Assembly (NCBI RefSeq): GCF_020510445.1 | Contig: NZ_JAHBAG010000001.1 | Coordinates: forward strand, 286,501 to 350,500 | Length of the DNA: 64,000 nucleotides | Source: Hydrogenophaga taeniospiralis | GTDB lineage: Bacteria > Pseudomonadota > Gammaproteobacteria > Burkholderiales > Burkholderiaceae_C | Direction of reading: 5' to 3' | Part shown: one piece after another, positions 23,652 through 31,565 of the stretch | How the letters are laid out: every line of letters starts with the position of its first letter | Position numbering within the stretch: position 1 is the first letter of the stretch | Made by a program: the position numbers and the translations under genes | The notes under the pieces: model-generated | What the model was told of the DNA's origin: nothing | Databases searched by the model: none | The model's input: only the letters and a program-made list of their open reading frames with translations

Positions 23652-24733
23652 CAGGCCTTGTCTTTGCGACTCAGCCAGCGGTACACCGGCTCGGCCAGCA
23701 CCAGCACCGCCACCAGGCGGCAGACCTGAAACGCGGTGACCACCGGGACGCCGAGCTGCAGCACCTTGGCGGTGATGGCCATCTCGGCGATGCCGCCGGG
23801 TGCCGTGCCGAGCACCAGCGTGGCCGGGTGCAGGCCGGTGAGCGCCGCCAGCAGCCAGGCGAAGCCGGCGCACAAGCCCATCATCACGGCGCTGGCGAAC
23901 GCCACCGAGGCCAGCCAGCGCGGGGCGGTGTGCACAAACGCCGGGTTGAAGCGCACGCCCAGGCTCACGCCGATGACGAGCTGGGCTGCGGCGCTGAGCC
24001 ACCCCGGGATGGCCGACAGCGTCACCCCCGACAGCGTGAGCAGCATGGTGACCAGCAACGCCCCCATGAACCAGGGGTTGGCACGGCGCAGCCGCCGCAT
24101 CAGCAACACCCCCGCCAGCGTGAGCAGGCCGAGCCAGAGAAGGCCGCTGGCCTGCACCACGCGCGAGGCGGGCGGCAAGGCGTCCAGGCCGCTCACGCCC
24201 CAGAACTGCATCGCAAACGGGACCGTCAGCGTCACCAGCAGCACGCGCAGGCTGTGCGCGGCGGCCACCAGATCGGTGCGCGCGCCCTGGCGCTCGGCGA
24301 TCAGGGTCATTTCGGACGCACCCCCGATGGACCCCGCGAAATAGGTGGTGCTGCGCAGCTGCGCCGGGGTGAGCCCGCTCAGGTGCCCGGCGTGCACGCG
24401 GCGCATCCAGGCACCAAACCCCAGACCGAGCGCCAGCGCCCAGGCGATGCCCAGCGCCACGCCCCACCACAGCCCCGCCACCAGCGCACCGACGGCGGGC
24501 GTGAAATACAGACCCAGCGCGGTGCCGATGACCCACTGCCCCGCGTTGCGCAATGGAATCCAGCTTTCCGTGGGGGCCCCCAGCACCGACACCAGGGACG
24601 TGGCCACCAGCGGGCCGATCATCCATGGAATGGGCGTGCCCAGCCACACGCACAGCTGGGCCGCCGCACAAGCCAGCAGCAGGGTCAGGGCCGTGCGCGT
24701 CCAGGACGCGGGCCGCAACGGGAAAGAGAACAT
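23651..24733 (-). CDS. AbrB-family membrane protein
   Basis: A 360-residue polytopic protein with two similar halves, as in the AbrB/'ammonia monooxygenase' family (Pfam AmoA-like misnomer). Each half has a PW(F/M)(I/M)G motif (IPWMIGPLVA near residue 35, NPWFMGALL near 220) and a GGxxEM motif (GGASEMTLIAERQGA, GGIAEMAITAKVLQLG). About ten membrane segments are visible. Family members are proposed to transport or regulate; the substrate is unknown. It is not related to the Bacillus DNA-binding AbrB. It is transcribed divergently from the ChaN-like gene. Confidence 0.85.
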   Translation of the reverse strand: MFSFPLRPASWTRTALTLLLACAAAQLCVWLGTPIPWMIGPLVATSLVSVLGAPTESWIPLRNAGQWVIGTALGLYFTPAVGALVAGLWWGVALGIAWALALGLGFGAWMRRVHAGHLSGLTPAQLRSTTYFAGSIGGASEMTLIAERQGARTDLVAAAHSLRVLLVTLTVPFAMQFWGVSGLDALPPASRVVQASGLLWLGLLTLAGVLLMRRLRRANPWFMGALLVTMLLTLSGVTLSAIPGWLSAAAQLVIGVSLGVRFNPAFVHTAPRWLASVAFASAVMMGLCAGFAWLLAALTGLHPATLVLGTAPGGIAEMAITAKVLQLGVPVVTAFQVCRLVAVLVLAEPVYRWLSRKDKA

Positions 24734-24792
24734 CGCGCGGAGATCGGAAAGACGGACGGCGTCGGGTGGGCCGGGGGACGTAGTATCGGCGG

Positions 24793-25662
24793 ATGAACTG
24801 TCGAAGCCCTGTCATCCGGGTGGCGGCCTGGACCGCGGTGTGGGCGGTGGCGGCCGCGCTGCTGTCCGGTTGTGCGGCCTCCCTGGCGCCGCGGCCCGAC
24901 CCCGACGCATCGGCGGGCGCGCTGCTGGAGCGCCTGCTGCCCACACCCCTGCTGCTGGTGGGCGAACAACACGACGCCCCCGAACACCAGGCGCTGCAGC
25001 GCGCGCTGGTGCAGCAGTTGGCCGCGCGCCAACGGCTGGCCGCGCTGGTGGTGGAGATGGCCGAGTCCGGCACGCGCACCACCGGTCTGCCCCGCGATGC
25101 GAGCGAAGCCCAGGTGCGGCAGGCCCTGCGCTGGGGCCCGGACAACGGCGGCTGGCCCTGGCCCACCTATGCGCCGGTGGTGATGGCGGCGGTGCGCGCC
25201 GGGGTGCCGGTGCTCGGCGGCAACCTGCCCCGCGCCGAGATGCGCGCGGCCATGGGCCAGGCCGAGCTGGACGGGCTGCTGCCCAGCGCCTCCCTGGAGC
25301 GCCAGCGCAGCGCCATCCAGGAAGGCCACTGCGACCTGCTGCCCGCGCCACAGATCGCGCCCATGACCCGCATCCAGATCGCCCGCGACCAGGCCATGGC
25401 CCGCACCGCGGCGGCGGCCGTGCGGCCCGGGCAGACGGTGCTGCTGGTGGCGGGCAACAACCATGTGCAGCGCGCCCTGGGGGTGCCGCTGCACCTGCCG
25501 ACGGGGCTGGCACACCGCGTCGTGTTGTCGCTGGCCCTACCCGCAAACGCCGAAGCGGCGCCGCCGAGCGGGTCCACGCCAGGGTCCGACGCGGTCTGGA
25601 GCAGCCCACCGCGCGCTCCGCGCGACTACTGCGGCGACATGAAGCGCAGCCTGGGCCGTTGA
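24793..25662 (+). CDS. ChaN-family lipoprotein
   Basis: A 289-residue protein with a lipoprotein signal peptide ending LLSG-Cys27, so it is anchored in the envelope. The body is the ChaN domain (DUF399-like): LLLVGEQHDAPEHQALQ near residue 55 provides the conserved GExHD motif, and AALVVEMAESG follows. Campylobacter ChaN binds two cofacial haems and has been linked to iron uptake. The tail after residue 235 is low-complexity. It faces the AbrB gene across a 59-base divergent promoter region. Confidence 0.85.
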   Translation: MNCRSPVIRVAAWTAVWAVAAALLSGCAASLAPRPDPDASAGALLERLLPTPLLLVGEQHDAPEHQALQRALVQQLAARQRLAALVVEMAESGTRTTGLPRDASEAQVRQALRWGPDNGGWPWPTYAPVVMAAVRAGVPVLGGNLPRAEMRAAMGQAELDGLLPSASLERQRSAIQEGHCDLLPAPQIAPMTRIQIARDQAMARTAAAAVRPGQTVLLVAGNNHVQRALGVPLHLPTGLAHRVVLSLALPANAEAAPPSGSTPGSDAVWSSPPRAPRDYCGDMKRSLGR

Positions 25663-25717
25663 CCAGCCAGACCGGCAGCGGCACATGCGGAAGGTCTGCT
25701 TGTCAAAGCGAGCCCGT

Positions 25718-27283
25718 TCAGTACACCACGCCCAGGGCCATTTTGCCCACCGTCGGCAATCCCGCTGCCGTCCAGGCCGGCAGGCCACCCCGGTACCAGT
25801 ACACCTGCGCATGGCCGGCCTGCACCGCCCGCAGCGCCGCATTCGCCGACAGCCAACCCGCCCTCGCTCCGCCATAGAACACCAGCGGCTGTGTAGGATC
25901 GGGTGAGGCGGCCCGGATCAAACCCTCGAACCGCTGGTGAACGGCGGCCTCCTGGGAGGCGTCATCGAAGGCACCTCCCGCCCCCAGCAAGGCGAATGCC
26001 CCGGGCACCATGCCTTCGTCGGGCGACACATCCACCACGATCGGGAGCTTGACGTCCTTGAGCATGCGCACCAGCTCCGCCGTGTCGATGCGCTCCACAC
26101 CGCGCAGCCTGCAGGGCGCCGCTGTATCGAAACCCGCCTGCTCCAGCGGTTTGCGCTGCCAGACCTCGCCGCTGCAGAAGTCGGCCTTCTCATTGGCCAC
26201 CGCCCCGGGAGATGCGGGCGGCAACTGGGCCAAGGCCTCCCGGGTCTGACGAGACTGCCATTCGAACAGCGGCCGGAGATCCTGGTCGTCCAGCGCAAGC
26301 AGACGGCACAGCCTGGGCTTGCCGTTGCGCTGGTTGCACCCAAGGAGCGCTCGGGCCATGGCCAGCTCGGGGGAACTGGCCCCACCCGTTACGTGCGCCC
26401 GAGTCATGGGTCCACCCGACATCCCTTCATCCCAGGCGATGGCCCGGTGCACAGGCGCCATTGCGAAGGTCTTGAAAAAATTCTCCAGTTCCGGGCAGTC
26501 CCCTTTGGGGCAAAGTTCCTGACGCACTTGTTGCGCCCAGGCCGCCAGATCGAAGGGCGCGTCGTTCACCGCCCGACCAAAGAGCCTGAGCTGAAGTCGC
26601 ATCGAGACCGGCAGGTCCACCGCGACGGTCTCGCGCTGCGTCACCAGACCCAGGGTGAAGGCATCCTTGCCTTCCTGCGGCTTGCAGGTTGTGGGTTGGT
26701 GCGCATTGAGGCACAGCGCGGCCTGACTGGCCTGGGCCGGATTGCGCTCGATGTCGCGCAGGATCAGAAAACCACGGGGGTCCTTGAAACCATAGATCGC
26801 CTCGTTGATCAGTCCGTCGTTCATCGCCGTCCCGATCTGGCGGCGGAAAAACGCATAGAGGGCAGGCCCGATGCCATGGGCAAGCCGCCCCGAGTCGATG
26901 TCGTAGCCCCCGTGAATGCCCAGCAGGGTGCTGCCCGGGGTCCGGCCCGACCCGAAGCCGCGCGTCTTTCCCGCCACGAACATCACGGCACAGGCCGACA
27001 AGCACCTGCCCACGGCCACCGTGTCCAGCCCGGCATCCCGAACGGCTTCTCCGACCGTCAACGCGGTCCAGAGGTCCCCGCCCGGCGAATCCACCAGGAC
27101 CAGACGACGCAGCCCAGGCTGGGACAGCTGTGCCCTGAACGACTGAAAGTCCTCGCCACCAACCGCCCCTGTCGCGAACAGGGTGTCCTCCACCCGCTCC
27201 AGGGTCATCGCCCCCGCCGCCAGGTGCGCCAGCAGGCAGATCCCGGCCAGCCACCCCTTCATTCCCCTTCGCACGGTTTCCAT
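25718..27283 (-). CDS. Periplasmic ClpP-like protease domain fused to a cysteine-less rhodanese
   Basis: A 521-residue exported protein (signal peptide about residues 1-25, ending AAGAM). Residues 30-200 have the ClpP/crotonase-like fold seen in COG3904-type periplasmic proteins: VDSPGGDLW, CLSACAVMFVAGKTR (candidate nucleophile Ser96) and GIHGGY (candidate His124). Residues about 400-521 are a rhodanese domain ending VYWYRGGLPAWTAAGLP, but the active-site loop reads FYGGARAGWLSANAAL where relatives have Cys, so sulfur transfer is not possible there. The middle is rich in paired Cys. ATG 27283 is preferred for its signal peptide; the ribosome binding site is weak. Function unknown. Confidence 0.75.
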   Translation of the reverse strand: METVRRGMKGWLAGICLLAHLAAGAMTLERVEDTLFATGAVGGEDFQSFRAQLSQPGLRRLVLVDSPGGDLWTALTVGEAVRDAGLDTVAVGRCLSACAVMFVAGKTRGFGSGRTPGSTLLGIHGGYDIDSGRLAHGIGPALYAFFRRQIGTAMNDGLINEAIYGFKDPRGFLILRDIERNPAQASQAALCLNAHQPTTCKPQEGKDAFTLGLVTQRETVAVDLPVSMRLQLRLFGRAVNDAPFDLAAWAQQVRQELCPKGDCPELENFFKTFAMAPVHRAIAWDEGMSGGPMTRAHVTGGASSPELAMARALLGCNQRNGKPRLCRLLALDDQDLRPLFEWQSRQTREALAQLPPASPGAVANEKADFCSGEVWQRKPLEQAGFDTAAPCRLRGVERIDTAELVRMLKDVKLPIVVDVSPDEGMVPGAFALLGAGGAFDDASQEAAVHQRFEGLIRAASPDPTQPLVFYGGARAGWLSANAALRAVQAGHAQVYWYRGGLPAWTAAGLPTVGKMALGVVY

Positions 27284-27370
27284 CAAGTTCCATTCCCCAC
27301 TCTTGCGGCGTCCTCGCCGCACGGGATTTCACCATACGGGCCGTCCACCACCCTGCGACAATCGCCCACC

Positions 27371-28219
27371 ATGAACCACACCTACGTTCTCACCCTGTCG
27401 TGCCAGGACCGTCCCGGCATCGTGCATGCCGTCTCGGGCTTCCTGCTGGAGCGCGGCGGCAACATCGAAGAAGCCGCCCAGTACAACGACCACGACACCG
27501 GCCTGTTTTTCATGCGGGTGCAATTCACCTGCAGCCAGCTCACGCAGGACGACCTGCGCACGCACCTCAAGCTGTTCGCCGAGCCCTTCGCCATGCGCTG
27601 GAGCCTGCACCCGCTGGCCGAGCCGATGAAGACCGTGATCTTCGTCAGCAAGGAAGGCCACTGCCTGAACGACCTGATGTTCCGCTGGAAGAGCGGCCTG
27701 CTGCGGCTGGACATCCGCGCCATCGTGAGCAACCACCGCGACTTCTACCAGCTCGCCGCCGGCTACAACGTGCCCTTCCACCACATCCCGGTGAGCGCCG
27801 CGACCAAGGAACAAGCCGAAGCGAAACAGCTGGAGGTGATCCGCAGCGAAGGCGCGGAGTTGGTGGTGCTGGCGCGCTACATGCAGATATTGAGCAATCA
27901 CCTGTGCCGCGAACTCTCGGGCAAGGCGATCAACATCCACCACAGCTTCCTGCCCAGCTTCAAGGGCGCCAAGCCCTATTACCAGGCGCACGACCGCGGC
28001 GTGAAACTGATCGGCGCCACGGCCCACTACGTGACGGCCGACCTCGACGAAGGGCCGATCATCGAGCAGGACGTGGCCCGCGTGGACCACACCGACGACG
28101 TGGAAGACCTCACCGCACGGGGCCGGGACACCGAAAGCCAGGTTCTGGCCCGCGCCGTGAAATGGCACAGCGAGCACCGTGTGCTGCTCAACGGGCACAA
28201 GACGGTCGTCTTCAAGTGA
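27371..28219 (+). CDS. purU: Formyltetrahydrofolate deformylase PurU
   Basis: A 282-residue enzyme that hydrolyses 10-formyl-tetrahydrofolate to formate and tetrahydrofolate, balancing the one-carbon pool and supplying formate. Residues 1-80 are an ACT regulatory domain (LTLSCQDRPGIVHAVSGFLLERGGNI). Residues 88-282 are the formyl-transferase fold with the catalytic Asn-His pair (INIHHSFLPSFKGAKPY) and Asp in ADLDEGPII. Its length equals the E. coli protein. The LysR gene follows 38 bases later and may belong to the same transcript. Confidence 0.92.
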   Translation: MNHTYVLTLSCQDRPGIVHAVSGFLLERGGNIEEAAQYNDHDTGLFFMRVQFTCSQLTQDDLRTHLKLFAEPFAMRWSLHPLAEPMKTVIFVSKEGHCLNDLMFRWKSGLLRLDIRAIVSNHRDFYQLAAGYNVPFHHIPVSAATKEQAEAKQLEVIRSEGAELVVLARYMQILSNHLCRELSGKAINIHHSFLPSFKGAKPYYQAHDRGVKLIGATAHYVTADLDEGPIIEQDVARVDHTDDVEDLTARGRDTESQVLARAVKWHSEHRVLLNGHKTVVFK

Positions 28220-28257
28220 TGAACAGGACGCCCCCGATGCGGCCCTGAGGTGACTTC

Positions 28258-29127
28258 GTGACGATCCGCATCCCTCCGATCCAGTGCCTGCTGACGTTTG
28301 AAGCGCTGGCCCGTCTGCGCAGCGTGACGCAGACCAGCGAGGAACTGTGCGTCACACCCAGCGCGGTGAGCCACCGCATCAAGCAGCTGGAGCAGATCCT
28401 GGGTACCAAGCTGTTTGGGCGGGCCGACTTCTCGCTCACCACCGAGGGCAGCGAATACCTGGCCCACGTGCGCGAAGGCCTGGCCACGCTGCAGAAATTC
28501 CCGAGCAATGCGGCCACGCCCGGGCGGCGCAAGCTGCGCCTGGCGGTCACGCCCACCTTCGCCCGCTCCATCCTGCTGCCGCGCCTGAAGCAGTTCAGCG
28601 AGGCCTACCCGGAGATCGACCTGACACTGCAGGTCAGCATTCCGCTGCTGGACGTGGTGGCCGAGGACGCCGATCTGATGATCCGTTTCGGCACCGGCCG
28701 TTACGCCGACGTGGAACACGTCTGCCTGATGAAGGACGAGATCACGCCGCTGGCCTCACCGGCCTTCGCGCGCGAACACGGTCCGTTCGAAACACCCGAA
28801 GACCTGGAGGGCGTGCCGCTGCTGCGCAGCCCGCTGGAACCCTGGCGCACCTGGTTCGCGGCGCACGACCTGGACTGGCCTGAGCCGGTGGACGGCTCGC
28901 AATTCAACGACATCGGCCTCATGTGCGACGGCGCCGCCGCCGGCATGGGAGTGGCGCTGGTGCGGCTCAAGCTGGCCGCGCCCTGGCTGGAACACGGCAC
29001 GCTGGTGCCGCTGTACGAACGGCATGTGCCCAGCCCGCACGCCCACTACCTGTGCTGGCGCACCGGCACCATGGACCGCTGGGAATGCGCGGCGTTCGCC
29101 GAGTGGCTCAAGAAGAGCCTCAGTTGA
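28258..29127 (+). CDS. LysR-family regulator, GcvA-like
   Basis: A 289-residue LysR-type regulator starting at GTG, with GAGGTGA 5 bases upstream. The winged helix-turn-helix is at residues 5-65 (FEALARLRSVTQTSEELCVTPSAVSHRIKQLEQILGTKLF); the effector domain runs from 95 to 289. The opening IPPIQCLLTFEALARL and the domain style are those of the GcvA group. It lies downstream of purU, and GcvA controls glycine cleavage in E. coli, so one-carbon metabolism is a reasonable guess for its target. The spacing of 38 bases would allow co-transcription with purU. Confidence 0.85.
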   Translation: MTIRIPPIQCLLTFEALARLRSVTQTSEELCVTPSAVSHRIKQLEQILGTKLFGRADFSLTTEGSEYLAHVREGLATLQKFPSNAATPGRRKLRLAVTPTFARSILLPRLKQFSEAYPEIDLTLQVSIPLLDVVAEDADLMIRFGTGRYADVEHVCLMKDEITPLASPAFAREHGPFETPEDLEGVPLLRSPLEPWRTWFAAHDLDWPEPVDGSQFNDIGLMCDGAAAGMGVALVRLKLAAPWLEHGTLVPLYERHVPSPHAHYLCWRTGTMDRWECAAFAEWLKKSLS

Positions 29128-29218
29128 GCTTCTGCGCCAACCGGCGCGCACAGGCCTGCCGCGAAAAGGCGCACGGGACGAACGCCAGAACGGGTGACGG
29201 AGCGCGTGCCTTCCTGTC

Positions 29219-29400
29219 AGGGCAGCCGTGGAACCGGCTTTGCCGGGCCACAGGGCTGCGCCCCCCTCCCGCCGCAGGCGAGAGAGGGGGCTGAGGACCG
29301 CGGCTCCTAAGCCTGCCTGCGCAGGCTTGGACGGGACGAAGAGGCATCGCCTCTGGCGATGTCGCGGCCGGCAAGGCGCGCGTCAGCGGCGCAGGGGGTG
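29219..29400 (-). repeat. 3'-end composite repeat, copy 3 (minus, enlarged)
   Basis: On the minus strand it starts right after the Hsp20 stop with CACCCCCTGCGCCGCTGACG. It then holds an extra block of about 90 bases containing two hairpins (CATCGCC-TCT-GGCGATG at 29345-29361; AAGCCTGC-CTGC-GCAGGCTT at 29309-29328), and ends with the usual CCCGGCAAAGCCGGTTCCACGG. The insertion makes it the longest copy. Confidence 0.65.
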
Positions 29401-29401
29401 C

Positions 29402-29830
29402 TTATTCGATATTCAGGCGTTGGCCGGCCAGCGCCACCTTCTTGGGCAGGGTCAGCGTCAGCACCCCGTTTTCGTACTTGGCCCTGGCGCTCTGGTTGTC
29501 GATGTCGGTCGCCAGCTGGAAGCTGCGGGACACCGCGCCGTAATAGCGCTCGGTGCGCAACACCTTCTCGTCCTGGCTCTGGCTGTCTTCCTGCTTGATC
29601 TCGGCCCGCAGGGTCACCACACTGCCCTCGACCGTGACGTGGATGTCTTCCTTGGACACACCGGGCACTTCGGCCACCACGGTGTAGGCCGACGGGGTTT
29701 CCTTCACATCGATCTTGATCTGGGACGGTGACGGCAAGGAGTCGCCGTGCAGGGGACGGACGTAAAAACCCGGGGCAACGTCCCTGAAGAAGTCGTCGAA
29801 CAGACCGGAACGGGCGATCAGATGGTTCAT
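29402..29830 (-). CDS. Hsp20-family small heat shock protein
   Basis: A 142-residue small heat shock protein. The alpha-crystallin domain spans about residues 35-130 (IKIDVKETPSAYTVVAEVPGVSKEDIHVTVEGSVVTLRAEI and YENGVLTLTLPKK), preceded by a short N-terminal arm with two Phe-rich turns (FDDFFRDVAPGFYV). It acts as an ATP-independent holdase. The C-terminal I-x-I anchor is reduced to RLNIE. A candidate FNR-type box lies about 100 bases upstream, and PHB-accumulating bacteria often attach such proteins to granules. Confidence 0.9.
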   Translation of the reverse strand: MNHLIARSGLFDDFFRDVAPGFYVRPLHGDSLPSPSQIKIDVKETPSAYTVVAEVPGVSKEDIHVTVEGSVVTLRAEIKQEDSQSQDEKVLRTERYYGAVSRSFQLATDIDNQSARAKYENGVLTLTLPKKVALAGQRLNIE

Positions 29831-29927
29831 GGCATGGACTCCTGAATGGATGGGAAAAACGGGCGGTCACAGCGCCGCCCATGGCGAATACATAGCGGTG
29901 CACCCGGCGGTTTCAAGACCCCGGTGT

Positions 29928-29941
29928 TTGAGCTGCATCAA
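29928..29941. promoter_or_regulatory. FNR-like box between hsp20 and glcD
   Basis: TTGAG-CTGC-ATCAA matches the FNR/Anr consensus at 9 of 10 positions. It lies in the divergent region between the Hsp20 gene and glcD. The distance to the best Hsp20 -10 candidate (TATGTA on the minus strand, 29889-29894) is not canonical, so support is weaker than for the box at 16758. Confidence 0.35.
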
Positions 29942-30011
29942 GCCGCTGCCTCACAGGTCCTTGCAAGTTTCTTCAACCCGCGGCGTGGTCCCCTGTCCTA
30001 AACTGGCGTGC

Positions 30012-31514
30012 ATGAACGCCCCCACCGCCAGCGCCGACATCACCCGGGCCGAACGCGCCGCCCGCCAATCCGACGTGGTGCGCGCGCTGCAGGCGGTGCT
30101 GCCCGCCCACGCGCTGCTCTGGCACAACGAAGACACGACGCCTTACGAATGCGACGGCTTGACCGCCTACCGCCAGCGGCCGCTGGTGGTGGCCCTGCCC
30201 GAGACCGAAGACCAGGTGGCGGCCGTGCTCAAGGCCTGCCATGCGCTGGAGGTGCCCGTGGTCGCGCGCGGCGCGGGCACCGGTCTGTCGGGCGGTGCCA
30301 TGCCCCACGCGCTGGGCGTGACCCTGTCGCTGGCCAAGTTCAACCGCATCCTGCGCATCGATCCGCGCTCGCGCACGGCCCTCGTGCAGGCCGGTGTGCG
30401 CAACCTCGCCATCAGCGAGGCCGCCGCGCCCCACGGCCTGTACTACGCGCCCGACCCGAGCAGCCAGATCGCCTGCACCATCGGCGGCAACGTGGCCGAG
30501 AACTCCGGCGGCGTGCACTGCCTGAAATACGGCCTCACCGTGCACAACGTGCTGCAGGTGCGCGGCTTCACGATGGAAGGCGACCCGGTGCGCTTCGGCG
30601 GCGAGGCCCTCGACGTGCCCGGCCTGGACCTGCTCTCGCTGGTGATCGGCAGCGAGGGCATGCTGGCCGTGGTCACCGAAGTCACCGTGAAGCTGGTGCC
30701 CAGGCCCCTGCTGGCGCGCTGCATCATGGCCAGCTTCGACGACATCCGCAAAGCCGGCGACGCGGTGGCCGCCGTGATCGCCGCGGGCATCATCCCGGCC
30801 GGCCTGGAGATGATGGACAAGCCCATGACCGCCGCCGTGGAAGATTTCGTGCACGCCGGCTACGACCTCAGCGCCGCGGCGATCCTGCTGTGCGAGAGCG
30901 ACGGCACCCCCGAGGAAGTGGAAGAAGAGATCGGCCGCATGAGCACCGTGTTGCGCGACCACGGCGCCACCGCCATCGCGGTGAGTCGCGACGAAGCCGA
31001 GCGCCTGCGCTTCTGGAGCGGGCGCAAGAACGCTTTCCCGGCCAGCGGTCGCATCAGCCCCGACTACATGTGCATGGACTCCACCATTCCGCGCAAGCGC
31101 CTGGCCGACATTCTGCTGGCCATCGGCGAGATGGAACAGAAGTACGACCTGCGCTGCGCCAATGTGTTCCACGCCGGCGACGGCAACCTGCACCCGCTGA
31201 TCCTGTTCGATGCGAACGATGCCGACCAGTTGCGACGCTGCGAGCTGTTCGGCGCCGACATTCTGGAAACCAGCGTCGCCATGGGAGGCACGGTGACCGG
31301 TGAACACGGCGTGGGCGTGGAAAAGCTCAACAGCATGTGCGTGCAGTTTTCGGCCGAGGAAAACGCGCAGATGTTCGGTGTCAAACGGGCTTTCGATACC
31401 AAAGAACTACTGAACCCGGGCAAAGTCATACCCACACTGCAACGTTGTGCCGAATACGGCAAGATGCTGGTGCGCGGCGGGCGGCTGGCATACCCCGATC
31501 TGGACCGTTTCTGA
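30012..31514 (+). CDS. glcD: GlcD-type FAD-linked oxidase
   Basis: A 500-residue flavoprotein with the FAD-binding type 4 domain (about residues 55-230: VPVVARGAGTGLSGGAMPHALGVTLSLAKFNRIL; CTIGGNVAENSGGVHCLKYG) and an FAD-oxidase C domain (about 245-470; VFHAGDGNLHP, TVTGEHGVGVEK). It corresponds to glycolate oxidase subunit GlcD, which oxidises glycolate or another 2-hydroxy acid. In other bacteria it needs GlcE and GlcF, which are not adjacent here; a histidine kinase follows instead. A D-lactate or 2-hydroxyglutarate dehydrogenase role is possible. Confidence 0.8.
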   Translation: MNAPTASADITRAERAARQSDVVRALQAVLPAHALLWHNEDTTPYECDGLTAYRQRPLVVALPETEDQVAAVLKACHALEVPVVARGAGTGLSGGAMPHALGVTLSLAKFNRILRIDPRSRTALVQAGVRNLAISEAAAPHGLYYAPDPSSQIACTIGGNVAENSGGVHCLKYGLTVHNVLQVRGFTMEGDPVRFGGEALDVPGLDLLSLVIGSEGMLAVVTEVTVKLVPRPLLARCIMASFDDIRKAGDAVAAVIAAGIIPAGLEMMDKPMTAAVEDFVHAGYDLSAAAILLCESDGTPEEVEEEIGRMSTVLRDHGATAIAVSRDEAERLRFWSGRKNAFPASGRISPDYMCMDSTIPRKRLADILLAIGEMEQKYDLRCANVFHAGDGNLHPLILFDANDADQLRRCELFGADILETSVAMGGTVTGEHGVGVEKLNSMCVQFSAEENAQMFGVKRAFDTKELLNPGKVIPTLQRCAEYGKMLVRGGRLAYPDLDRF

Positions 31515-31565
31515 CTGTCAAATTTGACGATGCAAACAGAGGGGCCTCAGGTACAGTAACGCGCA

